Of a stretch of DNA of 64,000 nt, positions 16,311 to 25,066 are shown piece after piece. The stretch spans positions 78,779-142,778 of the forward strand of contig CALUPK010000002.1 of the NCBI GenBank assembly GCA_944322575.1, in the 5' to 3' direction. Position numbers and translations under genes: made by a program. The stretch's first letter is position 1. Each line of letters starts with the position of its first letter. This DNA comes from an uncultured Bacteroidales bacterium. Lineage in GTDB: Bacteria > Bacteroidota > Bacteroidia > Bacteroidales > UBA932. The notes under the pieces are model-generated. The model saw only the letters and a list, made by a program, of their open reading frames with translations, ran no database searches and was not told where the DNA came from.

Positions 16311-17149
16311 GACTGTTCACCTCCTTTTTCCTGCTGGTCGTCCATAAGGTCGTTCAGTTCCTGGATGTCTCTGCGCGAAACCACGTATACTTGCCTGAGC
16401 CTGGAAAATTCCTCAAAGAGGTCTATAGTCAGGTCGTAGTTGACACCGTCCCTTAGCATTTGCCCGCTGACGGTACCTACTGGTATGCCTGGCGGATAGA
16501 TGAGGGAGTAGCCGCTGGACACTACGGTGTCTCCCTCGCTGAATACGGTGTGCACTGGAATATCGTGCATGACAGTCCTTCTTGCAGTCTTGCCGTCCCA
16601 CTGAATTACTCCGAAGGTATTGCTGCCGGTGAGGGTTCCGCTGGCCATATTGTCGATGTCAAGTATGGAGGAAACTTTCGAGTATTTCTCTCCTGCGCTG
16701 AGGATGTATCCTACGATTCCCCTGTCGGTTACCACACCCATGTCCGCGGCGATACCGTCACGCTTCCCCTTGTTGATGATGAGGATGTTGTGAAGACGGT
16801 CAGTGCTGTTGGACACTACCAGTGCCGGGATATAGTCGAAGAGCGGGCTTTCAGTAAGGAGCGAGTCCGGTACGGCCAGGTCGCTCAGGGCAGCCTGAAG
16901 TCTGTCGTTCTCGCGCCGCAGCTGTACGTTCTCCTCGGCGAGCCTGCGGTTGACCTTGCCTAAGCTGAAATAGCGGCTTATGTTTCCGGCGCCTCCAGAG
17001 AATACGTTCGTTACGGTCGATATGGACTTGACGAGTTCTGTGCGCTGCAGTACGCTGTTGTGGGATATAAGCCTGAGTGCCACCGTCTCTAACAGGATGA
17101 AGACGATGAAGTTTATCAGGTATAATATGTACTGGTTTCTTCCCTTCAT
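16307..17149 (-). CDS. mreC: Rod shape-determining protein MreC
   Basis: This is a bitopic scaffold protein (280 residues) that links MreB inside to PBP2/RodA outside. Seen: one N-terminal helix (about 8-26), a short coiled coil with heptad-like Leu/Arg/Glu (about 62-95), then the two beta-barrel halves characteristic of MreC, including the GVVTDRGIVGYI and GDTVVSSGYSLIYPPGIPVG segments. The C-terminal tail is Asp/Glu/Gln-rich. It starts 18 bases after the mreB stop and overlaps mreD by ATGA. Complete. Confidence 0.95.
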   Translation of the reverse strand: MKGRNQYILYLINFIVFILLETVALRLISHNSVLQRTELVKSISTVTNVFSGGAGNISRYFSLGKVNRRLAEENVQLRRENDRLQAALSDLAVPDSLLTESPLFDYIPALVVSNSTDRLHNILIINKGKRDGIAADMGVVTDRGIVGYILSAGEKYSKVSSILDIDNMASGTLTGSNTFGVIQWDGKTARRTVMHDIPVHTVFSEGDTVVSSGYSLIYPPGIPVGTVSGQMLRDGVNYDLTIDLFEEFSRLRQVYVVSRRDIQELNDLMDDQQEKGGEQS

Positions 17150-17167
17150 CTGCAGCTCCGGCTGGTG

Positions 17168-18187
17168 TTACCGCATCAGGAAAGGATACTGTGAGGGATT
17201 CCTCAGAGCGATGCTTGTGCCTCTTGCAACAGCCCTGAGCGGATCCTCGCCTACGTGGAAGGGGATGTTGATCTTGTCATAGAGCCTCTTGTCCAGACCT
17301 CTTAGCAGGGCGCCTCCTCCGGTGAGGAAGATACCTTTCTGGACGATGTCCTGATAGAGCTCGGGAGGAGTCTGCTCCAGCACCTGAAGTATGGCGGCCT
17401 CTATCTTGGCCACAGACTTGTCTATGCAGTGGGCGACTTCCTGACTTGTAACGGCTATCTCAACGGGGTGGGCGGTCATCAGGTTGGGACCGCGGACGAT
17501 GAACGGCTCGGGGGTATCCTCGAGGTCAGGTATGGCGGCTCCGATACGGATTTTGATCTCCTCGGAAGTAATCTCGCCGACTTTGATGTTGTGCTGCTGG
17601 CGCATATACTGCTGGATGTCGGATGTAAACACGTCTCCGGCGACCCTTATAGACTGGCTGGTCACGATACCTCCGAGAGATATGACGGCAATCTCTGAGG
17701 TGCCGCCTCCGATGTCCACTATCATGTTGCCCATAGGAGCGTTGACGTCCAGGCCTATGCCCATTGCGGCGGCCATAGGTTCGAAAATCATGTAGATCTC
17801 CCTTGCTCCTGCATGTTCGGCAGAGTCACGCACGGCCCTGATCTCCACCTCGGTGCTGCCCTTGGGGATGCAGATCACCATCTTGAGATTTGGGGTGAAG
17901 AATGTGCGGCGGTAGTTGATCATCTTGACGAATCCCCTGATCATCTGCTCTGCGGCGTTGAAGTCGGCGATGACTCCATCGCGGAGAGGTCGGATGGTCT
18001 TGATGTTGGGGTTTGTCTTCTCATACATCAGCTTGGCTTTCTGTCCTACAGCGATGGGTTTGCCTGTGCTCTGGTCGAAAGCTATGACAGAAGGTTCGTC
18101 TACCACTATTTTGTCGTCCTGGAGGATAACGGTATTGGCCGTACCGAGGTCCATGGCCAGTGCCTGTGTCAGAAATGAGAATCCCAT
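17168..18187 (-). CDS. mreB: Cell-shape actin homologue MreB
   Basis: This is a bacterial actin that polymerises under the inner membrane and positions the elongation machinery. The 339 residues show all actin-fold nucleotide sites: DLGTANT (phosphate 1, residues 13-19), the IVDIGGGTSEIAVIS phosphate 2 loop, and LTGGGALLRGL (adenosine). The N-terminal MGFSFL is the short amphipathic, membrane-touching start common in the family. It is 31 bases after purH with no clear promoter between, so cotranscription from purH is likely, as seen in many Bacteroidota. Confidence 0.97.
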   Translation of the reverse strand: MGFSFLTQALAMDLGTANTVILQDDKIVVDEPSVIAFDQSTGKPIAVGQKAKLMYEKTNPNIKTIRPLRDGVIADFNAAEQMIRGFVKMINYRRTFFTPNLKMVICIPKGSTEVEIRAVRDSAEHAGAREIYMIFEPMAAAMGIGLDVNAPMGNMIVDIGGGTSEIAVISLGGIVTSQSIRVAGDVFTSDIQQYMRQQHNIKVGEITSEEIKIRIGAAIPDLEDTPEPFIVRGPNLMTAHPVEIAVTSQEVAHCIDKSVAKIEAAILQVLEQTPPELYQDIVQKGIFLTGGGALLRGLDKRLYDKINIPFHVGEDPLRAVARGTSIALRNPSQYPFLMR

Positions 18188-18218
18188 ATAATTTATTAAC
18201 GGTTATAGGTTTTGTACA

Positions 18219-19745
18219 TTAATGTTTGAAATGTCTGTGTCCGGTCATTACCATGGCGAGTCCGTGTGCGTCGCAGTATTCCACGCTCTCATTGTCGCGG
18301 ATTGAGCCGCCGGGATGGATGACGGCCCTGATACCGGCCTTGTCGGCAATCTCCACACAGTCGGGGAAGGGGAAGAATGCGTCGGAAGCCATTACGGCAC
18401 CTTCAAGGGAGAATCCGAAACTGTGTGCTTTCTCGATGGCCTGCTTGAGGGCGTCTACGCGGGATGTCTGGCCGATGCCGCTGGCTATGAGCCTGTGGTC
18501 CTTGGCGAGAACGATGGCGTTGGACTTGGAGTGCTTTACGATGATGTTGGCGAAAAGCATATCGTCTATCTGGGCCTGTGTGGGCTCTGTTTTGGTGACG
18601 GTCCTGAGGTCTGCGGGAGATTCTTTGAATGTGTCCCTGTCCTGTACCAGTACGCCTCCGAGCATTGAGCGGAACTTCACGTCGGAAGGACGGGCTGCCG
18701 CGCTGCGCAGGATGATGCGGTTCTTCTTGCTCTCGAGAATCTGCAGGGCTTCCGGCTCATAGTCGGGAGCGATGACCACTTCGAAGAAAATCTTGTTCAT
18801 GTCCTCGGCGGCAGCTCTGTCGACAGGGCGGTTGGCTGCAATGATGCCTCCGAATGCCGATACAGGGTCTGCCGCAAGAGCCGATTGCCAGGCTTCGAGG
18901 ACGGTGGCTCCGACAGCACAGCCGCAGGCATTGTTGTGCTTGATGACGGCTACTGCGGTTCCGTCGAAGTCGGAAATCAGCTCGAGAGCTGCCTCGATGT
19001 CCAGCATGTTGTTGTAGGATATCTCCTTGCCGTGCAGCTGCTCCGGCAGTGAACCCTCTCCTCCGAAATACAGAGCCTTCTGATGGGGGTTCTCGCCGTA
19101 GCGGAGATGTGTGGCGCGGGTCTCGCTGCGGGTGAATGCGGGGATGCCCTCCTTTATGTTGAAATAGTTGAAAATATGTGTGTCGTAGTTTGAGCTCTTG
19201 AGAAATGCCTTGGCGGCGAATGCCCGGCGGTCCTCAATCGAGGATACTCCCTTCTTCTCCCTGAGCAGGGTCAGCAGGGCAGCGTAGTATTCTTTGCCGG
19301 CAACGATGATAACGTCATTGTAGTTCTTGGCTGCGGCGCGGATGAGAGTGATGCCGCCGATGTCTATTTTTTCGATAATCTCCTCTTCGGAGGCTCCTTT
19401 TGCCACATACTCTTCGAAGGGGTACAGGTCCACTATCACGAGGTCGATTCCGGGGATGTCGTACTGCTCTCTCTCCGCGATGTCGGAGGCCTCTTCCCTG
19501 CGGTATAGGATGCCTCCCATGACTTTAGGATGGAGGGTTTTCACGCGGCCTCCGAATATCGAAGGATATCCGGTGATGTCCTCTACTGCGGTAACAGGAA
19601 TGTTATTGGCCGCAAGGTAATGCTGCGTGCCTCCTGTGGAGAGTACCTCCACTCCTAATCCAACAAGCTCATTTGCAATGTCTAAGATGAGGTCTTTGTC
19701 GTACACCGAGATCAGCGCTCTCTGTATTTTCCGTTCACTGTTCAT
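18219..19745 (-). CDS. purH: Bifunctional AICAR formyltransferase / IMP cyclohydrolase
   Basis: This enzyme catalyses the last two steps of de novo IMP synthesis. The 508-residue protein has an N-terminal IMP cyclohydrolase domain (MGS-like fold, about residues 1-195, with STGGTQ and FGGRVKTLHPK) and a C-terminal AICAR transformylase domain with the conserved KHNNACG (active-site Lys-His-Asn) and PVSAFGG. The start ATG is at 19745, with a full-match -7 box at 19795-19802. It is probably the promoter-proximal gene for mreBCD-mrdA-rodA, tying wall elongation to purine synthesis at the transcript level. Intact. Confidence 0.97.
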   Translation of the reverse strand: MNSERKIQRALISVYDKDLILDIANELVGLGVEVLSTGGTQHYLAANNIPVTAVEDITGYPSIFGGRVKTLHPKVMGGILYRREEASDIAEREQYDIPGIDLVIVDLYPFEEYVAKGASEEEIIEKIDIGGITLIRAAAKNYNDVIIVAGKEYYAALLTLLREKKGVSSIEDRRAFAAKAFLKSSNYDTHIFNYFNIKEGIPAFTRSETRATHLRYGENPHQKALYFGGEGSLPEQLHGKEISYNNMLDIEAALELISDFDGTAVAVIKHNNACGCAVGATVLEAWQSALAADPVSAFGGIIAANRPVDRAAAEDMNKIFFEVVIAPDYEPEALQILESKKNRIILRSAAARPSDVKFRSMLGGVLVQDRDTFKESPADLRTVTKTEPTQAQIDDMLFANIIVKHSKSNAIVLAKDHRLIASGIGQTSRVDALKQAIEKAHSFGFSLEGAVMASDAFFPFPDCVEIADKAGIRAVIHPGGSIRDNESVEYCDAHGLAMVMTGHRHFKH

Positions 19746-19794
19746 ATATGGCGTGTAACTGATTTGTTATGATTAATTTTGCTTTTTAAAGGTG

Positions 19795-19802
19795 CAAAAA
19801 TA
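19795..19802 (-). promoter_or_regulatory. -7 promoter box for purH-mreB operon
   Basis: TATTTTTG on the minus strand matches TAnnTTTG. It lies back to back with the ispD box 22 bases away, so the two promoters must share a very short divergent control region. Confidence 0.6.
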
Positions 19803-19824
19803 GTAATAAATGCCATATAAGTAG

Positions 19825-19832
19825 TACATTTG
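19825..19832 (+). promoter_or_regulatory. -7 promoter box for ispD
   Basis: TACATTTG is a full match. The predicted transcript start near 19839 leaves a leader of about 17 bases. No clear TTTG -33 element is present. Confidence 0.6.
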
Positions 19833-19855
19833 AAAAAATATTTTAGAATCAGCGC

Positions 19856-20539
19856 ATGCGTCCGAGATTTGTAATAATTCCAGCCGGAGGCACCGGCAGC
19901 AGAATGGGTTCGGAAGTGCCTAAGCAGATGCTTGACCTCATGGGAAAGCCAGTGTTGCGCAGGACGGTCGAGCTTTTCAGAAATCTGCCTTTCGAAGTGG
20001 GTGTCATCATATCGATCAATCCGTCCATAAAGGATATGTGGATGGAGTATTGCCGCAACAACAATTTTGTTTTTAAATGTATCCTGACCACAGGCGGGCT
20101 TACGCGCTTCCATTCTGTCAGAAAGGCTGTCGGATATCTGCCCGACGGGGCGCTTGTGGCGGTTCATGACGGGGTCAGGCCGCTGTTAAGGGTGGAGGAT
20201 GTGGCGGCCATGTTTGAGGAAGGGGAGAAATATCCGGCGGTGGTGCCGGTGATGCCGGTGGCCGACTCCATGCGTAAAGTAGGTGAGGACGGAACTTCAG
20301 ACATCGTGGACAGGAGTGCATACAGGTTGGTGCAGACTCCTCAGATTTTTCACACGGAGGTGCTTAAAAAAGCATATTCCGCAGCATATTCACCTGAGTT
20401 CACGGATGACGCCTCAGTGGTCGAAAAAAGCGGTGTTCCCCTGCATTTCTGTCGGGGAAGCCGCTTCAACATAAAATTGACCGCACCGGACGACATGGTC
20501 CTTGCTGCGGCATTGATCGGCTCGGGATGTCTTAGATGA
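19856..20539 (+). CDS. ispD: 2-C-methyl-D-erythritol 4-phosphate cytidylyltransferase
   Basis: This is the third enzyme of the MEP isoprenoid pathway; it couples CTP to MEP. The 227 residues are the usual size. Seen: the nucleotide-binding PAGGTGSRMGSEVPKQ near the N-terminus, VAVHDGVRPL in the middle and DDASVVEKSG further on, all standard for IspD. It is divergent from purH, and its stop overlaps the 3' end of the minus-strand STAS gene by 8 bases (tail to tail), so there is no space for a terminator between them. Confidence 0.95.
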   Translation: MRPRFVIIPAGGTGSRMGSEVPKQMLDLMGKPVLRRTVELFRNLPFEVGVIISINPSIKDMWMEYCRNNNFVFKCILTTGGLTRFHSVRKAVGYLPDGALVAVHDGVRPLLRVEDVAAMFEEGEKYPAVVPVMPVADSMRKVGEDGTSDIVDRSAYRLVQTPQIFHTEVLKKAYSAAYSPEFTDDASVVEKSGVPLHFCRGSRFNIKLTAPDDMVLAAALIGSGCLR

Positions 20540-20834
20540 TGGTCATGATCTTGGAGAATCCGGTCATGTTGAATATCTCCTTGATCTGGCTGCCCATATT
20601 CTTGATTACTAATTTTCCATCCCGGGCGTTGACGCTCTTCTGGAGTGTCAGGAAGAGACGGAGACCGGAGCTGCTGATGTAGACCAGCCCGGAGCAGTCG
20701 AGCTCAATGTCGGGATTGCCTCCCTGTAGCAGCGGTGCCATCTTTTTCTCGAACTCATCCGAGTTGGTGGTGTCTATCCTGCCAGTTACCTTGGCTGTAG
20801 TCTTGCCGTTTTCAGTTGAGATTATCAGGTCCAT
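20532..20834 (-). CDS. STAS-domain protein (anti-sigma factor antagonist type)
   Basis: This is a 100-residue single STAS domain of the SpoIIAA/RsbV kind. The diagnostic loop DCSGLVYISSSGLR contains the serine pair where partner kinases phosphorylate such proteins. It begins 2 bases after the stop of the SpoIIE-type phosphatase, its natural partner: that protein carries both a PP2C domain and an RsbW-like kinase domain, so phosphorylation and dephosphorylation of this protein could both be handled by one neighbour. No sigma factor or other target is encoded nearby. Confidence 0.9.
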   Translation of the reverse strand: MDLIISTENGKTTAKVTGRIDTTNSDEFEKKMAPLLQGGNPDIELDCSGLVYISSSGLRLFLTLQKSVNARDGKLVIKNMGSQIKEIFNMTGFSKIMTII

Positions 20835-20836
20835 AT

Positions 20837-23179
20837 TCAGATTATTTTAGTTAATTTCAATATATTCTCATCTCCCTTCCGCTGGTATTCTACGCGGTCC
20901 ATTATCTGTTTTACCAAGAAGATGCCCAAGCCTCCGATCTTGCGCTCCTCGGCGTTGAGGCTCACGTCGGCGTCGGCCTTGGCTGTGGGGTCGAATGGTA
21001 TTCCGCGGTCGTAGATGTCGAAGTGGAGCTCATTGTCTTTCATACTGTACCGCACTGTTATGGTGTGCTCTGACTCTCCGCCGGGATAGGCGTAGAAGAT
21101 GATGTTGGAAACAGCCTCCTCCAAGGCTAAGTTGATGTTCATGGCCGTGGCGCTGTCCACTCCGGCGCTTTCGCATACATCGTCGATGAACAGGGTGAGC
21201 TTCTCGAGCTCGGATATCTTGTTCTTCAGGTTCAGGATGCGCCTGCAGGGACCTGAGACGTTGTCCGTGCCCCTGTACTGTATGGCCAGGATGGTCAGGT
21301 CATCACTCTGCCGGGCATCCTGTACGTGGGTCTGTACATCGGAGTAGATTCCGAGTATGATGTCCTGGGCAGATTTTCCCTTCAGGGTCCCTAAGACCTT
21401 CGTCAGGCGCTGCTCGCCGTAGAGCTGACTGTCCGGATTCTCGGCCTCGGTGAGACCGTCGGTGTAGAGCAGGAGAGTGGTGCCGGCCTCGATGGTGATT
21501 CCGGCGCCAGTGTATCCGAAGTCCTTGAACAGACCTATGGGCAGGTTGGGGTCGGGGGTCATTATAGTCACTTCTCCCGATGAAGACAGGAGGAGAGGCG
21601 GGTTGTGGCCGGCGTTGGAGTAGGTCATGGCTCCGGAGCTAAGGTCGAGTATGCCGCAGAATATGGTCACGAACATGTTCGCCTCGTTGGTATCGGCTAT
21701 GGCGCGGTTCATGGACTCTATGATCCTGGAAGGGTCCTTCAGGGTGGAGGCTACGGAGCGGAAATGGCTTCTGGTCACGGCCATCAGCAGGGATGCGGGT
21801 ACGCCCTTGCCTGAGACGTCGCCTATGACGAAGAACAGGAGCCCGTCCTTGATGAAGAAATCGTAGAGGTCTCCGCCTATTTCCTTGGCCGGGTAGAGGA
21901 CGGCGTAGATGTCGATGTCGTCCCTCTCCGGATAGGGAGGGAAGGTCTTGGGCACCATGCCCATCTGTATCTCGCGGGCGATGCTGAGCTCGCTCTCTAT
22001 CCTCTGCTTGGCGGCGGTGGTGCGCTGCAGCCTGTCCATGTAGGAGGACAGGGACTGCTGCATGGACGAGAAAGAGCGGCACAGGCGTCCTATCTCGTCA
22101 TTCCCCCAGAAGCGTGGCATCGCTGAATTGAAGTCTCCCTCAGCTATCCTGTCGGCGGAGGCGGCCAGTGTGGTCAGAGGGGCGGTAGCCTTGCGGACTG
22201 TCAGGCTTACGATGAGGGCCATGATTATGATTGAGAGCAGGGCAATGATGAGCATGATCAGGACTATCCGGTAGGCCCCTGCGAAGATGTCGCTCTCCGG
22301 GCAGATGGTGGCGATGCTCCAGTTGTTCGAGGGTACCGAGGTGAAGAATATGATGCCGGGCCTGCCGTTTACGCTGAGCTCGCTCATGCCGGTCTCGCCC
22401 GAGATCATCCTCTTGCCGGCTTCTGCGAGGGCGGTGTTGCCGGTCTGGATGGCGTAGGAGAAAATCGTCTCGTTGATGATGAGGCTGTTGTCGGGGTGTA
22501 CGATGTATCCGGCGGCTTTGCCGATGATGAAGTTGTGCGAATGGTCGTAGAGCCGGATATTGTCGATTTTGCTTGTCAGCCACTGCGTCTCTATGCTGGC
22601 GCAGATGACTCCTATGAACTTTCCGTTCCCGTCATGCAGAGGCGCCGTGTAGGAACACATGGACAGGTTGCCCCAGACCCGGTCTATGTAGGGGTCGGTC
22701 CAGTAAGTGCTGTCAGTACACCTCGGGATGACATACCAGTCGTAGTAGGGATATGTGTAGAGCGGGTCGGTGAGCATCATCGACTTTATGGAGTCGCCTT
22801 CGCTGATGGAGTAGGCGGCGAACTGCTTCTGATGACGGTAGTAGTATGGCTCTAAGGCTATGGCAATGTCCTTGAGCTGGGGAGTGTTCTTCAGAACGTC
22901 TTTCAGAAGGAGGAGGAAGTCTGAGGTGTCCCTGCTCTCCGCGGCCATTATCTCGGCCCGAGGAACCATGTTGTTTATGGCGGAGGCGACGGAACTGAGC
23001 ACGTTCTCCATCTCGAGATTGAGGGCCCGGAGCTGGCTGAATGCATTGGTGACGGCCTCTTTGCGTACCATGTCATAATTAATCTTGTACACTGTTACCG
23101 AAGCAGTCAGGAACAGGGCAGCTGTCAGCAGGATGACATACAGGCTGATGCGGGTGGAGAATCTGCGGAATACTCTCAT
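20837..23179 (-). CDS. Membrane sensor phosphatase: CACHE-HAMP-SpoIIE(PP2C)-RsbW-like ATPase
   Basis: This is a 780-residue signalling protein. There is a helix at about 11-31, a periplasmic double-CACHE-like sensor (about 40-300), a second helix (303-325), HAMP (325-378) and a short coiled linker. The PP2C/SpoIIE phosphatase domain (about 420-620) has metal-binding Asp437 in GGDLYD and Asp454 in GDVSGKG. The C-terminal GHKL ATPase domain (about 640-780) has N-box LALEEAVSN and G-box GGLGIFLVKQ, as in RsbW-type serine kinases. It overlaps the upstream binding-protein gene by ATGA and is 2 bases from the STAS gene. The likely job is to convert a periplasmic signal into the phosphorylation state of the STAS protein. 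The ligand and final output are unknown. Confidence 0.9.
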   Translation of the reverse strand: MRVFRRFSTRISLYVILLTAALFLTASVTVYKINYDMVRKEAVTNAFSQLRALNLEMENVLSSVASAINNMVPRAEIMAAESRDTSDFLLLLKDVLKNTPQLKDIAIALEPYYYRHQKQFAAYSISEGDSIKSMMLTDPLYTYPYYDWYVIPRCTDSTYWTDPYIDRVWGNLSMCSYTAPLHDGNGKFIGVICASIETQWLTSKIDNIRLYDHSHNFIIGKAAGYIVHPDNSLIINETIFSYAIQTGNTALAEAGKRMISGETGMSELSVNGRPGIIFFTSVPSNNWSIATICPESDIFAGAYRIVLIMLIIALLSIIIMALIVSLTVRKATAPLTTLAASADRIAEGDFNSAMPRFWGNDEIGRLCRSFSSMQQSLSSYMDRLQRTTAAKQRIESELSIAREIQMGMVPKTFPPYPERDDIDIYAVLYPAKEIGGDLYDFFIKDGLLFFVIGDVSGKGVPASLLMAVTRSHFRSVASTLKDPSRIIESMNRAIADTNEANMFVTIFCGILDLSSGAMTYSNAGHNPPLLLSSSGEVTIMTPDPNLPIGLFKDFGYTGAGITIEAGTTLLLYTDGLTEAENPDSQLYGEQRLTKVLGTLKGKSAQDIILGIYSDVQTHVQDARQSDDLTILAIQYRGTDNVSGPCRRILNLKNKISELEKLTLFIDDVCESAGVDSATAMNINLALEEAVSNIIFYAYPGGESEHTITVRYSMKDNELHFDIYDRGIPFDPTAKADADVSLNAEERKIGGLGIFLVKQIMDRVEYQRKGDENILKLTKII

Positions 23180-24141
23180 GGCCGTACAAAATCAGAATAT
23201 TCAATGGGTGAGAGAATCAGGTTGTTCTCTAAGAGCATCCTGACAGCAGAGTCGAAGCGGGACTTGTCGAGATGGAAGGGGACCTCTTTGTTTTTGTTCT
23301 GCTGGAGGCGGAGGACAGTCTGCAGCATATAGTCCTGATTGGTTATGCTGGAGGGAATGTTGTCCTCCCTCATGATGTCCACTATGGCCTTTACAGTCTC
23401 GGCTGAGTTCTCCGGCCTGCGGACCCAGTCCCATCCGCGGCGTGTGGCCTCGACGAAGCGCTCCACGATGTCCTGGTGAGAACTGTAGTATTCCTCAGTG
23501 GTGTAGACTCCGTCCTCCTGGATGTCGAATCCCTCGTCTCTGAGGTAAATGATATTGCCCTCGCTGACATCTATGCCGGCCATCAGGATCTGGTAGTACT
23601 CGTTGTATTCAGTGGCCACCATGGCGTCCACCGCTCCGGCGGCGAAGGGGTAGATGTTGGAGAGGATGGGAATCCACTCGACGTCTAATGAGTTGTAGTA
23701 GGTATAGCACAGGGCGGTGTCGAAAAACCCGCTGGTCCACCGTCCGATCCGCATTCCGTTGAGGTCTTTGGCATGTTTGACCGGCGTGTGGGATATGATC
23801 ATGGTGGAGTTGGTCTCCGATGTCTGGAGTATGTTGACTATGGGGAGACCCATGTCACGGACGATCAGAGCATCTACGAGCATGGTCGTGATGATGTCAG
23901 CATGCCCGTCCCTGAGAGCATCTGTGCTGGAATATGATTCGGAACCGTAATAAAGCTCTACCTCGAGTCCGGCTTCCTCGTAGAAGCCGTTCCAGTAGGC
24001 CATGATCATGCCGGCGAACTGGCACTGGGGCAGCCATTGGAGCATCACAGTGACGGTGTCCTTCTGCCGGGCCGAGGCCGGGAGGAAGGATATGCACGTG
24101 AGCAGCAGGGCTGCGGCCGATATGATCCAGGGCTTTCTCAT
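23176..24141 (-). CDS. Periplasmic NMT1/THI5-like substrate-binding protein
   Basis: This is a 321-residue exported protein. The start at 24141 is chosen because it opens a classic signal peptide (MRKPWIISAAALLL...ASA); an in-frame start 46 codons upstream would overlap prmC and precede the signal with charged residues. The mature part resembles the NMT1/THI5-like binding-protein family (MLQWLPQCQFAGMIMAY near its start, ADIITTMLVDALI, DLNGMRIGRWTSG). No ABC permease or ATPase genes accompany it. It overlaps the sensor phosphatase by ATGA, suggesting it delivers a ligand to that CACHE sensor rather than to a transporter. This is inference from gene coupling; transport with a distant ABC system remains possible. 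Confidence 0.8.
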   Translation of the reverse strand: MRKPWIISAAALLLTCISFLPASARQKDTVTVMLQWLPQCQFAGMIMAYWNGFYEEAGLEVELYYGSESYSSTDALRDGHADIITTMLVDALIVRDMGLPIVNILQTSETNSTMIISHTPVKHAKDLNGMRIGRWTSGFFDTALCYTYYNSLDVEWIPILSNIYPFAAGAVDAMVATEYNEYYQILMAGIDVSEGNIIYLRDEGFDIQEDGVYTTEEYYSSHQDIVERFVEATRRGWDWVRRPENSAETVKAIVDIMREDNIPSSITNQDYMLQTVLRLQQNKNKEVPFHLDKSRFDSAVRMLLENNLILSPIEYSDFVRP

Positions 24142-24151
24142 CCCCACAAAT

Positions 24152-25066
24152 TTAAAACCATTTTGTGAAAGAAACAAATCGGTTTTTGCCGTGGAAGTCC
24201 TGGTGGATTTCCACTTCGCTGAATCCGCGGCCCTCAAACAGCTCGCGGACCTGTGGTCCGAAGGCCTCATTGATCTCAAACCAGCATTGTCCTCCTATGC
24301 GGACGGTGGCTTCTGCCCATCCGGCGAGAGCCTTGTAGAACCTCAGCGGATCGCTGTCCGGTACGAAGAGGGCTTTGTCGGGTTCGTAGTCGAGGACATT
24401 GGGCGCCATAAAATCTTTTTCACTCTCACATACGTAAGGAGGATTGGAGACAAGGATGTCGAGATCTTCGAGATTCGGCATTGCCTCTCCGTTCCGGTCA
24501 CCGGCTTCCGGAGGCCCTTCGAGGATATCGGCCTTGAAGAATACCGGGGGAACCGGTACCCGCTGGCGGCAGCCTTCGTCTAAGTAGATTTTCTGGTTCC
24601 GCGCGATTTCTATGGCGTCTTCGTCGATATCGCAGGCAAATACATCTGCATTCGGGAACGCTGCGGCGAGAGTCCACGCGATGCAGCCGGAGCCTGTTCC
24701 GGCATCTAAGATGCGTGGCTCGCGGGAACCGGAGCGGCGCAGGCTGTCGATGATCATGCGGCAGAGCTGTGCGGTTTCCGGTCTGGGGATGAGTACTGCT
24801 TCTGAAACATTGAAAGTATGTCCCTCGAAAGTTTCCTGACCCACGACATACTGCACGGGCCTGTCGGCGGCCAGCTCGTCAAGTGCCTCCTGGACACGGA
24901 CCAGATCGGGCTTTGGAATGATGACATTAGGCTCTACCGAGTATTCGTATTCAGACAGTCCGAGGAAGTGGGACAGAATCCGGACCGAGACGGCCTTAGC
25001 CTCTCCCGGGGAATAATGTCCGGCGAGGCTTTCGGTGGCTTTGGTTACGAATTCTTTTCTGGTCAT
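24152..25066 (-). CDS. prmC: Peptide chain release factor N5-glutamine methyltransferase
   Basis: This enzyme methylates the Gln of the GGQ motif in release factors RF1/RF2 using SAM. Seen: the SAM-binding DAGTGSGCIAW, the catalytic NPPYV motif, and the N-terminal helical domain with VQYVVGQETFEGHTFNV, a family hallmark. 304 residues, usual size. Its ATG overlaps the ddl stop (ATGA), and the binding-protein gene follows after 10 bases. The middle has a slightly long acidic loop (about residues 178-197). Confidence 0.94.
   Translation of the reverse strand: MTRKEFVTKATESLAGHYSPGEAKAVSVRILSHFLGLSEYEYSVEPNVIIPKPDLVRVQEALDELAADRPVQYVVGQETFEGHTFNVSEAVLIPRPETAQLCRMIIDSLRRSGSREPRILDAGTGSGCIAWTLAAAFPNADVFACDIDEDAIEIARNQKIYLDEGCRQRVPVPPVFFKADILEGPPEAGDRNGEAMPNLEDLDILVSNPPYVCESEKDFMAPNVLDYEPDKALFVPDSDPLRFYKALAGWAEATVRIGGQCWFEINEAFGPQVRELFEGRGFSEVEIHQDFHGKNRFVSFTKWF

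Noticed and set aside
24142-24279. N-terminal extension of the NMT1-like protein
   Set aside because: It would overlap prmC and put 46 polar residues before a clear signal peptide.
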